Positions 16,778 to 27,151 of a stretch of 64,000 nt of DNA are shown here, piece by piece. Under the pieces are notes generated by a model, which worked only from the letters and a program-made list of their open reading frames with translations, was not told the DNA's origin and searched no databases. Origin of the DNA: Actinomycetaceae bacterium (GTDB taxonomy: Bacteria; Actinomycetota; Actinomycetes; Actinomycetales; Actinomycetaceae); assembly GCA_030524055.1 (NCBI GenBank), contig JAUNHH010000002.1, positions 242,666-306,665 on the forward strand. The letters run 5' to 3'. The position numbers were made by a program, and so were the translations under genes. Position 1 is the first letter of the stretch. Each line of letters opens with the position of its first letter.

Positions 16778-17376
16778 TTATTGTCGTGGGATTTCCTAGA
16801 ACGGGTGCGTTTAGTGGGTGCATCCATTCCTGTAGTGCTTGCCTCAAAATCAAATAGGGCTTGCGAATGATAGGTTCCCCTTTCGTCCACTTGATCTAAG
16901 CGGAATCCGGGGACAAGCCAACTGGCTTCAAAACCTCGGGCTAAATGTAGCGCACGAGCAATCACATCTTCACTGACGCCCTGAGCTAACGTCACATGCG
17001 GGTGGTAGGGGAAACGTGCGGGGTGGTCTAAGGGGCCAGAGCGAATATCTTCCGCCAGATTCGCACAGGCGGCTGCGCCCTCGTCAACATTGACAAAAGC
17101 AACAGGGGAAATAGGGAGGAATGTCCCCGACCCTTTCAGGGAGATTCTAAAAGGGGCGTGACGCTGGGCAACATCGCGAAGATGACGGATGACTTCTGTG
17201 CGCGCTTCTTTCGGGACGGCCACAGGAGGCATCAAAGTAATGTGGGCAGGAACACGGGCGCCGAGTTCGTCTCCAAGGTCAATACGTGCTTGGGTAAGTG
17301 CGCTTACCCAGGGTTCAGGAATCGCAACGAGAACGCCGAACCACTCCTGGTCATCGTCACGTGGGGGTAAGAACAT
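16774..17376 (-). CDS. 2'-5' RNA ligase / cyclic phosphodiesterase-fold protein
   Basis: 200-residue 2H phosphoesterase. Both catalytic H-x-T-x motifs are present, HITLMPP near residue 55 and HPHVTLAQ near 130, the hallmark of the LigT/CPDase superfamily. ATG 17376 (MFLPPRDDDQEWFG) has GAGGTG 4 bases upstream; a much longer in-frame reading to 17808 runs under galK and is rejected. The C-terminal tail (TKRTRSRKSHDNK) is basic and could bind RNA. It overlaps brkB by 4 bases, forming a two-gene unit. The physiological substrate of bacterial members is largely unknown. Confidence 0.82.
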   Translation of the reverse strand: MFLPPRDDDQEWFGVLVAIPEPWVSALTQARIDLGDELGARVPAHITLMPPVAVPKEARTEVIRHLRDVAQRHAPFRISLKGSGTFLPISPVAFVNVDEGAAACANLAEDIRSGPLDHPARFPYHPHVTLAQGVSEDVIARALHLARGFEASWLVPGFRLDQVDERGTYHSQALFDFEASTTGMDAPTKRTRSRKSHDNK

Positions 17377-17450
17377 GGTCACCTCATGATTGTGTGCACT
17401 GGTGGCACAACATAGTAAAGGTGTCACGCCTTCCTTTCCACCGCTGGGGA

Positions 17451-17462
17451 TGTTAACGTTCT
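17451..17462 (+). promoter_or_regulatory. possible LacI-type operator upstream of galK
   Basis: TGTTAACGTTCT in the 177-base divergent gap contains overlapping GTTAAC and AACGTT palindromes, like a half-degenerate LacI/GalR operator. It lies about 95 bases before galK. No such regulator gene is nearby. Confidence 0.22.
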
Positions 17463-17553
17463 CAGTGCGGCGTGGCACGTGGTGGTGTTTCTCGTTGCCA
17501 TCTGCTCCTATGAGCGCACACTCAAAAGAAAAGCAATAAAGTGAGGGAGGATA

Positions 17554-18813
17554 GTGACCACAATGACGGGCACAATCTGGAATAGCGCAGTAAGCCGTAA
17601 AGATGGCAGCACTAATGCAATTGATCTTTTCCGCGAGATGTATGGCGACGAGCCAGTGGGCGTATGGTCTGCACCAGGGCGGGTCAACATTATTGGCGAA
17701 CATGTGGATTACAACGGCGGCCCCTGCTTGCCTATTGCCCTGCCGCACCGCGCTTATTTGGCGCTCAAACCCCGCACGGACCGCCTGGTGCGCCTTGTCT
17801 CCCCCCAAACTAAAGACAAGATTGACGAACTCGACCTGGACACAGTTGGGCCGGTGGGAACTCCCGGGGAGGTCCGGGGGTGGGCGGCGTACCTCGTGGG
17901 CGTCGCTTGGGCCCTTGAACAGGCTGGTTACGGGCCGCTATCTGGGTTTGACGCTGCCCTATGGTCCTGCGTTCCTCGAGGAGGAGGCTTATCGTCATCA
18001 GCAGCCCTGGAATGTTCCATAGCAGTGGCCCTTGATGAAGTCTTCTCTTTAGGTCTGGCTGGGGTAGGGGAAACGATTGACGATGAGGGAAGGAAAGTCC
18101 TCGTCGATGCCTGTCGTGCCGCTGAAAACCAGATTGCTGGGGCAAATACTGGCGGTCTGGATCAGACGGCGTCACTGCGCTGCCGCGAAGGCCATGCCCT
18201 CGAACTCGACTGCCGAGATTTTTCCACGGCCCAAATCCCCTTTGATTTAGCAGCCAATGGACTGGAACTCCTGGTCATTGACACCCGCGCACACCACAGT
18301 TTGAATGACGGTCAATATGCGTCGCGACGAGCTGACTGTGAAGATGTGGCCCGCACACTTGGTGTTGACTTGCTGGTTGAGGTGGAGAACCTGGAGGCAT
18401 TGGATGGCAAAGTCACCCAGGAACGCTTGGTTAAACGTGCCCGTCACGTCATTTCTGAAGTGGCCCGCACCCGCGCATTTATCGATGTCCTCAAGGAAGG
18501 GCCGCTGGAAGGACAGCGATTGCAGGTCGCTGGCGCCCTAATGAATGACTCCCACGATTCCTTGCGTGATGACTATGAAGTGTCCTGCCCGGAACTGGAT
18601 ACCGCAGTGGATGTGGCACGCCTTCGCGGGGCATATGGTGCGCGTATGACTGGCGGCGGTTTTGGAGGGAGCGCTATTGCCCTGGTGGATGTCGGAAAGG
18701 GCGCAGAAATCGCCGAAGCAATCGCTACTGCTTATGAGAATCAGGGGTGGGAGGCACCTCACTTTATGATTGCCACCGCTGGTGGGCCCGCAGGCCGTGA
18801 GGATCTCGAGTGA
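17554..18813 (+). CDS. galK: galactokinase
   Basis: Phosphorylates galactose to galactose-1-phosphate, first committed step of the Leloir pathway. 419 residues, GHMP kinase fold: the galactokinase signature VWSAPGRVNIIGEHVDYNGG near residue 32, the phosphate-binding loop PRGGGLSSSAALECS, the NQIAGANTGGLDQTA segment with the catalytic Asp, and the C-terminal RMTGGGFGGSAIAL. GGAGG lies 3 bases before GTG 17554 and 12 before ATG 17563, so the start is uncertain by three codons. galT and galE are not adjacent. It is followed by a repeat-type hairpin. Confidence 0.94.
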   Translation: MTTMTGTIWNSAVSRKDGSTNAIDLFREMYGDEPVGVWSAPGRVNIIGEHVDYNGGPCLPIALPHRAYLALKPRTDRLVRLVSPQTKDKIDELDLDTVGPVGTPGEVRGWAAYLVGVAWALEQAGYGPLSGFDAALWSCVPRGGGLSSSAALECSIAVALDEVFSLGLAGVGETIDDEGRKVLVDACRAAENQIAGANTGGLDQTASLRCREGHALELDCRDFSTAQIPFDLAANGLELLVIDTRAHHSLNDGQYASRRADCEDVARTLGVDLLVEVENLEALDGKVTQERLVKRARHVISEVARTRAFIDVLKEGPLEGQRLQVAGALMNDSHDSLRDDYEVSCPELDTAVDVARLRGAYGARMTGGGFGGSAIALVDVGKGAEIAEAIATAYENQGWEAPHFMIATAGGPAGREDLE

Positions 18814-18881
18814 CAGAGGAATATCTCGAATCTGGATATCGCTCCACACAGTGGACGCTGTATTGGGATTAGGGAATAGTG

Positions 18882-18904
18882 ACGAGGGCGGGGCCTGCCC
18901 TCGT
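18882..18904 (+). terminator. hairpin after galK built on the dispersed 12-mer
   Basis: ACGAGGGC and GCCCTCGT form an 8-bp stem with a 7-base loop, 68 bases after the galK stop. The left arm is part of an exact 12-mer copy (18882-18893). No U-run follows. Confidence 0.45.
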
Positions 18905-18944
18905 AGGGAGGGGCGCACCACAACCTGCGCTGTACCCTGCCCAC

Positions 18945-18950
18945 TAGAAT
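18945..18950 (+). promoter_or_regulatory. -10 element of pth (leaderless start)
   Basis: TAGAAT, GTCCCT, then ATG 18957. The hexamer matches the consensus well and the 6-base gap places the transcription start on the ATG. No ribosome site is present. Confidence 0.6.
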
Positions 18951-18956
18951 GTCCCT

Positions 18957-19556
18957 ATGACATCTTCATCTCCCTGGCTGGTTGTGGGCCTTGGAAACCC
19001 TGGGCCTCAATACGCTGACACCCGCCACAATGTGGGCCATATGGCGATTGACTGTCTTGCCAGGCGATGCTCAACTCAACTCACCTCCCACCGTAGTGGC
19101 ACCCATATTGCTGAGGTACGGCTGGGTATTTTGCCCGGCGGTATTCCCGGGCCAAAGGTGATTCTGGCTGTCAGTGATGGCTATATGAATACCTCCGGCG
19201 GGCCTATTTCTCGGCTCGCCCAATTCTTAGGGATTGACGCTGACCATCTTTTAGTTCTCCATGATGAACTTGATTTGCCTGCTCACACTCTGCGTTTAAA
19301 AACAGGTGGTGGGGAAGGCGGACACAATGGTCTGAAATCTCTTTCCCAATCATTGGGCACAAAAAACTACCACCGTCTGCGGATGGGAATAGGCCGCCCA
19401 CCGGGCCGCCAAGATGCCGCCGATTTTGTGCTCGCCCGTATTCCTGCAAAAGAGCGCACAGACATTGACGTGACGGTCGAAAAAGCCGCTGATGTCGTTG
19501 AAGACATTATTCTCAACGGATTTGCTGAGGCCCAGCAGCGCCTCCACACAGCCTGA
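18957..19556 (+). CDS. pth: peptidyl-tRNA hydrolase
   Basis: Releases peptides from stalled peptidyl-tRNA. 199 residues with WLVVGLGNPGPQYADTRHNVGHMAID (catalytic H24), LAVSDGYMNTSGGPI (substrate-binding Asn), LVLHDELDLPAHTLRLKTGGGEGGHNGLKS (catalytic Asp and conserved Asn), and YHRLRMGIGRP. Slightly longer than E. coli Pth (194). Followed after 57 bases by mfd, a neighbour order common in actinobacteria. The gap holds an exact 12-mer copy at 19573-19584. Confidence 0.95.
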   Translation: MTSSSPWLVVGLGNPGPQYADTRHNVGHMAIDCLARRCSTQLTSHRSGTHIAEVRLGILPGGIPGPKVILAVSDGYMNTSGGPISRLAQFLGIDADHLLVLHDELDLPAHTLRLKTGGGEGGHNGLKSLSQSLGTKNYHRLRMGIGRPPGRQDAADFVLARIPAKERTDIDVTVEKAADVVEDIILNGFAEAQQRLHTA

Positions 19557-19613
19557 CGCGCGCCAGGCGCCGCCCCGCCCTCGTAAAACCTGCCCATACC
19601 TGCTGGAGGATTC

Positions 19614-22600
19614 GTGAACCTGTCCGGATTGGCCCCACTTCTGCGCGAAGACGCCGCCGTAGACCAGACCTGTATCTCCATGAGCGCAGGAAAATCAGGG
19701 ATCACTGTAGCGCCCCCAGGAATCCGCCCCGCCCTCGTTGCAGAAATTGCCCGCCAGATTCCCCGTGGGAAAGCACCCCTTGTCGTGCTCACAGCAACTG
19801 GACGTGATGCGGAAACACTGGCGAGTGCACTGGCCTCGTGGACAGACCCCGCAGGTGTCGCCGTTTTCCCCGCCTGGGAAACCCTGCCGCACGAACGCCT
19901 CTCGCCCCAGGCGGACACAATGGCCCGCCGGATTGCCGTGCTACGGCGACTAGCCCACCCCACTCCCAATGACCCGCATTCGGGGCCACTATCGGTCCTG
20001 GTTGTCCCAGTGCGTGCCTTCCTTCAACCCGTCATTCAAGGGCTGGGCGATTTAGAACCCGTCCGTATCCGCCCCCGTGACATTGTTGATTTACCGGAAC
20101 TCACCTCACGCCTCCTCGACCTGGGCTACCAGAAAACCGATATGGTCGAATCGCGCGGCCAGATCAGCGTTCGCGGCGGGATTCTCGATATTTTTCCGCC
20201 TCATGAATCCCATCCTTTGCGCCTGGAATTATGGGGCGATGAAGTCGAAGAGATCCGTTGGTTTTCCGTATCTGATCAGCGGACTTTAGGGGTGGCGCCG
20301 GATGGAATCTGGGCGATTGCTTGCCGCGAATTGCTCCTCACCGACCAAGTGCGCCGCCGCGCACGAGACCTTGCTGAGTCCCTTCCTGGCGCGGCTGAAA
20401 TGCTGGAACTGGTCAACGAAGGAATCCCAGCCCCCGGCATTGAGTCCCTTGCTCCACTCCTTGGGCCAGGGATGGAGCCATTTATTGACCTGCTTCCCGC
20501 TGCGAGCCCCATTATTGTGGCCGATCCGGAACGTGTCCGTGCCCGCGCCGCTGACCTGGTAGCCACCACCGAAGAGTTCCTTACCGCCGCCTGGGAAGTG
20601 GCAGCCGGAGGCGGCAATGTGCCCCTTGAAGCGGGGAATGCGTCCTTCTTAGATCTTGATGAGGTGTGGGGTGCATCCGCGCGCCCGTGGTGGGAACTCA
20701 CCTCACTGCCTCCAGCGGAACTTGCTGAGAGGACAGGGGAGGAGGGTGAAGACCAGGCGAGCGGCCAGGCGGCGAGCGGAGCCCTGGCCGCCAATGAAGT
20801 GCATTCCACCGTGGCCTCTCCAACGTTAGTGGCCATTGGTGCCCGCGAAGTACGGCCCTACCGTGGAGACATTGGGCGTGCGTGCACAGATCTGACTGAA
20901 TTGGCGAGGGCGGGGTGGCGCCTTGTTGTCACCACTGAAGGCCCAGGACCAGCTAAACGAATTGCTGCCATCCTCAAAGAGTCCGGGGTGGGGGCGCGCC
21001 TGGTTGATAGCGTCTCGGACATTCCCGACGCCGGTGTCATCTATGTGACCACCGCCCATAGTGGGCGCGGATTCGTTGCCCCCGATTTACGTATTGCGGT
21101 TCTCGCTGAATCAGATTTAACGGGACGGACAGGTTCGACCACCCGCGACATGCGGAAAATGCCGTCGCGGCGCCGCAAAGGAATCGACCCCTTAACGCTG
21201 CATCCGGGGGACCTCATTGTCCATGAACAGCACGGCATTGGACGTTTTATAGAACTGGTATCGCGCACTTTAGGGCGTGGGGATGCCGCTGTTACCCGCG
21301 ACTATCTCGTTATTGAATACGCGCCATCAAAACGAGGCCAGCCCGGCGATCGCCTTTTTGTCCCCACTGACTCCCTGGACCAGATCTCTAAATACACAGG
21401 TTCGGATCAGCCAGCACTGACAAAAATGGGTGGCGCTGAATGGGCAAAAACGAAGGCACGCGCCCGCAAGGCTGTGGGTGAAGTCGCGAAAGAACTGATT
21501 CGTCTTTATGCTGCCCGCCAATCCACCCGCGGACACGCATTCGCTCCTGATACTCCCTGGCAACGCGAATTAGAAGATGCTTTTCCCTATGTGGAAACTC
21601 CCGATCAGCTGGTCACCATTGAGGAAGTGAAAGCTGATATGGAGAAATCCGTTCCTATGGATCGCCTACTCACCGGCGATGTGGGGTATGGAAAAACAGA
21701 AATCGCGGTGCGCGCCGCATTTAAAGCCATACAAGACGGCAAACAGGTCGCCATTCTCGTGCCCACCACGCTGCTTGTACAGCAGCACCTGGAGACCTTC
21801 CAGGAACGCTATGCCGGATTCCCCGTCACCGTTGCCTCCCTGTCACGCTTTTCCACAGCCAAAGAAACCGAAGCGGTTAAAGCAGGATTAGCCAGTGGGG
21901 GAGTCGATATTGTTATTGGCACCCATACATTGCTCACCGGCACTGTGTCTTTTAAAGACCTTGGCCTGGTAGTGATTGACGAAGAACAGCGTTTCGGGGT
22001 GGAACATAAAGAAACCCTGAAAGCACTGCGCACAGATGTTGACGTTTTATCTATGTCCGCTACCCCTATTCCGCGAACCCTGGAAATGGCGGTATCAGGC
22101 ATTCGTGAAATGTCGATTCTGCAAACCCCACCAGAAGAACGCCAACCCGTCCTTACCTTCGTCGGCCCCTATTCAGACGCCCAAGTGGTGGCCGCAATCC
22201 GCAGAGAATTACTCCGCGATGGCCAGGTCTTCCTCGTCCACAATCGCGTCGATTCCATTAATAGCGTTGCTAAACGCATTGCTGATCTCGTGCCAGAAGC
22301 GCGGGTGCGCGTGGCCCACGGGAAACTCTCAGAAAAACACCTCGAAGAGGTGATTGTCGATTTCTGGAACCACGAATTCGACGTTCTGGTCTGCACCACT
22401 ATTGTCGAAACCGGCCTCGATATTTCTAACGCCAACACCCTCATTGTGGATCGGGCTGACGTTTTCGGCCTATCCCAACTTCACCAATTACGAGGGCGAG
22501 TGGGGCGCGGGCGAGAACGCGCCTACGCCTATTTCTTCTACCCCGGAGAAAAAACCCTGACAGAAACCGCTCACGAGCGTCTCAAAACCATTGCTGCCCA

Positions 22601-23237
22601 CGCAGATTTAGGCGCTGGCCTGGCAGTGGCACAAAAAGACCTCGAAATCCGTGGAGCAGGAAATCTTTTAGGCGGAGCCCAAAGCGGCCATATTGAAGGG
22701 GTTGGATTCGATCTCTATGTGCGAATGGTCGCTGACGCCGTTGCCGCATATAAAGGCGAAAAGACCGAAGAAAAAGCTGATCTGCGAATGGATCTGCCAG
22801 TAGACGCCCATATTCCACCAGACTACGTCAGTGGTGAACGCCTCCGCCTTGAGGTCTATGGGAAAATTGCCGCTATTACTACACCCGAACAAGAAGAAGA
22901 TATTCGCGCAGAATTAGCAGACCGATACGGGCCAATCCCACGCGAAGTCGAATTACTTTTCTCTATTGCGCGCCTAAGGGAAATGGTACGGGCGGCCGGA
23001 ATAGAAGAAATGACACCCCAAGGAAAATATCTGCGCATTGCGCCTGTGACATTGGCTGACTCGCAAGTTATGCGTTTAACGCGCCTATACCCCGGATCAG
23101 TGATTAAAGCAGCCGTGCGTCAAGTCCTGGTGCCGCTGCCCACCACCTCGCGGATTGGCGGGTCCCCACTGACCGATGAACCCCTTGTGGAATGGGTCCA
23201 AACTCTAGTCGGGAAGGTACTCACCCCCTTCAGGTGA
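19614..23237 (+). CDS. mfd: transcription-repair coupling factor
   Basis: Dislodges stalled RNA polymerase with ATP and recruits UvrA. 1207 residues: UvrB-homology N-terminal domain (about 20-330, LVVLTATGRDAETLASAL and RGGILDIFPPHESHPLRLELWGDEV in fragments), an Ala/Gly/Glu-rich linker near 375-400, the RNA polymerase-interacting CarD-like domain at about 530 (DLIVHEQHGIGRFIEL), the translocase core with Walker A at about 688 (LTGDVGYGKTEIAVR) and DEEQ at about 788, helicase C (LVHNRVDSINSVAKRIADL, QLRGRVGRGRERAYAY), and a TRCF domain from about 1055. GTG start with GGAGG 7 bases upstream. An exact 12-mer copy lies at 19727-19738. Confidence 0.96.
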   Translation: MNLSGLAPLLREDAAVDQTCISMSAGKSGITVAPPGIRPALVAEIARQIPRGKAPLVVLTATGRDAETLASALASWTDPAGVAVFPAWETLPHERLSPQADTMARRIAVLRRLAHPTPNDPHSGPLSVLVVPVRAFLQPVIQGLGDLEPVRIRPRDIVDLPELTSRLLDLGYQKTDMVESRGQISVRGGILDIFPPHESHPLRLELWGDEVEEIRWFSVSDQRTLGVAPDGIWAIACRELLLTDQVRRRARDLAESLPGAAEMLELVNEGIPAPGIESLAPLLGPGMEPFIDLLPAASPIIVADPERVRARAADLVATTEEFLTAAWEVAAGGGNVPLEAGNASFLDLDEVWGASARPWWELTSLPPAELAERTGEEGEDQASGQAASGALAANEVHSTVASPTLVAIGAREVRPYRGDIGRACTDLTELARAGWRLVVTTEGPGPAKRIAAILKESGVGARLVDSVSDIPDAGVIYVTTAHSGRGFVAPDLRIAVLAESDLTGRTGSTTRDMRKMPSRRRKGIDPLTLHPGDLIVHEQHGIGRFIELVSRTLGRGDAAVTRDYLVIEYAPSKRGQPGDRLFVPTDSLDQISKYTGSDQPALTKMGGAEWAKTKARARKAVGEVAKELIRLYAARQSTRGHAFAPDTPWQRELEDAFPYVETPDQLVTIEEVKADMEKSVPMDRLLTGDVGYGKTEIAVRAAFKAIQDGKQVAILVPTTLLVQQHLETFQERYAGFPVTVASLSRFSTAKETEAVKAGLASGGVDIVIGTHTLLTGTVSFKDLGLVVIDEEQRFGVEHKETLKALRTDVDVLSMSATPIPRTLEMAVSGIREMSILQTPPEERQPVLTFVGPYSDAQVVAAIRRELLRDGQVFLVHNRVDSINSVAKRIADLVPEARVRVAHGKLSEKHLEEVIVDFWNHEFDVLVCTTIVETGLDISNANTLIVDRADVFGLSQLHQLRGRVGRGRERAYAYFFYPGEKTLTETAHERLKTIAAHADLGAGLAVAQKDLEIRGAGNLLGGAQSGHIEGVGFDLYVRMVADAVAAYKGEKTEEKADLRMDLPVDAHIPPDYVSGERLRLEVYGKIAAITTPEQEEDIRAELADRYGPIPREVELLFSIARLREMVRAAGIEEMTPQGKYLRIAPVTLADSQVMRLTRLYPGSVIKAAVRQVLVPLPTTSRIGGSPLTDEPLVEWVQTLVGKVLTPFR

Positions 23238-23299
23238 AGATCAACGCCACCGTGGCCTAGAATATAAAGAGCCCACCACGACCAACGTGAGGAAGAGGA

Positions 23300-23851
23300 A
23301 TGAGGAAAGCCACCCGCACAATTATGGCGGCCTTTGCGGCAGCAGCGCTCGCGGTATCTTTAGGAGCCTGTTCCGCCCAACCCGGTGTTGCCGCTCGCGT
23401 TGGTGACCAGGTGTGGACAGAAAAAGATATTGACGCGGGGATCGCCCAGTTCCAAGAAATGACTGGACAGGATATTTCCCGTCAAGGTGTCGTGTGGTCG
23501 CTCGTGAATTCGTATCCCATCTATAGGGTCTTGGAAGAAGAAAATCTGCTTCCCAGTGAGTCTGAGATACGCGCCACCCTTGAAGAAGACCTCCAACAAG
23601 GCGCCATTAAGAGTGTTCCTGACACGATTAATCCTGTGATTGCCACATTGCTGCGCGCCAACAGCGTTAAAGAGCTCGAGGAGCATGCCAAACTCACTCC
23701 TGAGCAGGCGCAGCAGGTACATCAACGTATAGCGCAAGTACAGGCCACCACAAAAACTGAGGTGAACCCTCGATACGGTTCCGTGGATCCAACAGCCCAA
23801 GCACTGCTGCCCCCCGTTTTCGGCGACGTTGTCGCCGTGCCCTCTAGTTGA
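23300..23851 (+). CDS. SurA N-terminal-like lipoprotein
   Basis: 183 residues. The signal peptide ends in a lipobox with C24 (VSLGACSAQ), so the protein is predicted to be lipid-anchored outside the membrane. The rest (ARVGDQVWTEKDIDAGIAQFQEM...) follows the start of SurA/PrsA-type chaperone domains: a short beta segment naming a 'valid key', then helices. No PPIase (parvulin) domain is present, so it may be a chaperone-like or unknown-function lipoprotein. It lies directly after mfd, the usual place for such a protein in related actinobacteria. Ribosome site GAGGAAGAGG. Confidence 0.65.
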   Translation: MRKATRTIMAAFAAAALAVSLGACSAQPGVAARVGDQVWTEKDIDAGIAQFQEMTGQDISRQGVVWSLVNSYPIYRVLEEENLLPSESEIRATLEEDLQQGAIKSVPDTINPVIATLLRANSVKELEEHAKLTPEQAQQVHQRIAQVQATTKTEVNPRYGSVDPTAQALLPPVFGDVVAVPSS

Positions 23852-23858
23852 GGGACCC

Positions 23859-23894
23859 CGCCCTCGTAAGGGATAAAAATCCCCGTCGAGGGCG
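23859..23894 (+). terminator. nested hairpin after the SurA-like gene
   Basis: Outer stem CGCCCTCG/CGAGGGCG and inner stem GGGAT/ATCCC stack around a short A-loop. The outer arm belongs to an exact 12-mer copy at 23856-23867. It begins 8 bases after the stop codon. Confidence 0.55.
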
Positions 23895-24009
23895 TATCTA
23901 TGGGCGACACGATCTCACCACCCGGACTCTCTAGGTCCTTTGGGGGTGACCTGGAGCCTTATAGGTACTACCGTTGACCATGACCGCGCTCACGCAACCA
24001 ATCGATTAG

Positions 24010-25299
<1,290 letters not shown>

Positions 25300-25380
25300 T
25301 TGCCGGGTGTGTGCCGCGGGCCGGCAAGTAGGGACTTTCCTACGTTGGCCCCGTGCACAGCCGATTAACAGCAGAAAGGA

Positions 25381-25415
25381 AACCCCCAAGACTGTATCGG
25401 TCTGGGGGTTCCCCT
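25381..25415 (+). terminator. intrinsic terminator after eno
   Basis: AACCCCCA/TGGGGGTT closes a stem extended by GAC/GTC over a 7-base loop, followed by CCCCTTTTG. It sits 80 bases beyond the eno stop and 20 bases from the end of the convergent DUF2342 gene. Confidence 0.65.
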
Positions 25416-25432
25416 TTTGTCAGAGTGTGGGG

Positions 25433-26980
25433 TTAGCTCGTCGCGGGGGAGTCAGGCGAGTCTGGGCTAGTTGACCCATCCGAGCCATCCGCCAAGTCCG
25501 GGCCATCTGCTGTGGAATCCCCTTCACTATCGGTTTCCGGTGTCATTCCTTCGGCCCACCCCAATGTGCCATCAAGGATTTGCGACAGGGCCGCATCAAT
25601 ATCGGCGTCCTTTTCTGAGGCGGCTTGGCGCATCAGAAGGAAAGAGTCTGGTGAATCGAGGTCTTCCGGGGTGGGAACCAAATGGGGATGGTCCCACAGA
25701 GAATCGCGTTGCCCCCGGCCATGTGCGCCCTCAACGAGGGTGAAGATTGTCGCTGCTCCCCGCGCTTTACGAGGGCGAAGATCCAAGCCAATTAGCTGGC
25801 CAAGAACCTGTTCTGCCGGACCACCAGAGGCACGCCTGCGCCGCATCATTTCTGAGAGTTGGTCAACGTGGGGCAAATAGGGCGCGCATGCCCGTAAAGT
25901 AATGACCTCAACCCACCCTTCAACGAGGGCAAGAAGATTCTCAAGGCGTGCGAGTGCCTGTTTTTGTTGGGTGGTGGGTTGAGGCGAGAAAATCCCGGAT
26001 TCAAAAGTGATTTCCATTGACTGCGGATCGCTGGGATCAATACTGGATGCGGCCCTGGCAATTTCTTCCGTATCAATGGCAATATGGGCCGAATATTCTT
26101 CAACCGCGCGCACCAAATCGCCAGATAGCCATGGCACAGCGTGGAATAAACGCTGGTGCGCACATTCGCGTGTCGCAATAAATTGGAGGACTTCCTCGAA
26201 AGGAATATCCAACCCGTCGGCGAAGCCTTCAATATTGTGGACGACCAGTGCTGTAGTTCCCTCACCTGCTAAAGGCAGACCCACATCAGTGGCACCAAAA
26301 CATTCTTGAGCCAATGCACTCAGTGCCTGACCGATTTGACCAGCAAAGACCATAGCCGAGATTTTCGGCATCATTTCTCGGGTCCGGCCCATGAGGGCGC
26401 GCATCGAGTCGGGAATTCCTTCCGGTAAATGCTGCTCCCCGTCCTCGTCACTGAATTGAGAAGCCATTGCCTCAGCGAGGGCACGCGAGACATTAGTTGC
26501 TACCGGTTCGCAGATGATTTTCCACACGTCAACGGTGGCGTCAATCCAGCCATTGCGGGACCAGACGGCGCGGCGGACCTGGCCAGGCGCAAAGTCGGTC
26601 ACCGCATCTAGCCACAGGTCAGCCACACTCATAGCCTGTCGGGCGCGTTCCGCCTGGGCAGCTGTTGGAGGAGGATCGCCAGCACCCCACGCTTTTTGTT
26701 TGGCCATATCGGTGGCCATCGACCAATTCACTGGGCCACTGGTGGTGTTAATGAGGAACTGGAATTGACTCAATGCGGCTTGGGCGGAGGCAGCATTAGG
26801 GAACGCTACGCCGAAACTTTCGGGATCAATACCGCGGGCACGCATTGCTTCAAGGGCTTCTGACGCGCCTGAATCACCCAGCATCCCCCGAAGGAAGTCT
26901 TCAAAGTGGCTGGGATCGCCTGAGTTGGGGTCATCGTGATTATTCTGGCCACGGCCCTGATTCGGTGTGTCCTCATCCAT
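25433..26980 (-). CDS. zincin-like DUF2342 metalloprotease-fold protein
   Basis: 515 residues of the actinobacterial Zincin_2/DUF2342 family, sometimes called coenzyme F420 biosynthesis-associated protein. Conserved segments: ALSQFQFLINTTSGPVNWSMATDMA, VWSRNGWIDATVDVWKI, MSAMVFAGQIGQALSAL-like block, and the active-site region FIATRECAHQRLFHAVPWL where the usual HExxH is replaced by RECAHQRLF, as in this family. N-terminal Asp/Asn-rich and C-terminal acidic Ser/Pro-rich tails look disordered. ATG 26980 is chosen for its AGGG/TAGGGT upstream context; the in-frame extension to 27169 is unsupported. It is divergent from the YlbL gene. Enzymatic activity is unproven. Confidence 0.8.
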   Translation of the reverse strand: MDEDTPNQGRGQNNHDDPNSGDPSHFEDFLRGMLGDSGASEALEAMRARGIDPESFGVAFPNAASAQAALSQFQFLINTTSGPVNWSMATDMAKQKAWGAGDPPPTAAQAERARQAMSVADLWLDAVTDFAPGQVRRAVWSRNGWIDATVDVWKIICEPVATNVSRALAEAMASQFSDEDGEQHLPEGIPDSMRALMGRTREMMPKISAMVFAGQIGQALSALAQECFGATDVGLPLAGEGTTALVVHNIEGFADGLDIPFEEVLQFIATRECAHQRLFHAVPWLSGDLVRAVEEYSAHIAIDTEEIARAASSIDPSDPQSMEITFESGIFSPQPTTQQKQALARLENLLALVEGWVEVITLRACAPYLPHVDQLSEMMRRRRASGGPAEQVLGQLIGLDLRPRKARGAATIFTLVEGAHGRGQRDSLWDHPHLVPTPEDLDSPDSFLLMRQAASEKDADIDAALSQILDGTLGWAEGMTPETDSEGDSTADGPDLADGSDGSTSPDSPDSPATS

Positions 26981-27139
26981 GAAATCGACCCTAGTAGCCT
27001 CAGTGTGTGCGCGCTTGCGGACACACGATGGTGCGCTGAGGGCGGAATAGGGTGCGCAGGGTGCCACTTGGCCAGGTAAGGGAGCATAAGTGTGAGCTGT
27101 CCCGCCATGGCAGACTTCGCTTGGCGTTCCTGAACAGGT

Positions 27140-27145
27140 CACAAT
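27140..27145 (+). promoter_or_regulatory. -10 element of the YlbL-type protease gene
   Basis: CACAAT, GGGCAG, then GTG 27152: a leaderless layout that also supports the GTG as the true start. Confidence 0.45.
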
Positions 27146-27151
27146 GGGCAG

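Noticed and set aside
20276..20836. 186-codon minus-strand frame within mfd
   Set aside because: Ser/Arg/Ala-rich antisense of a long, certain gene.
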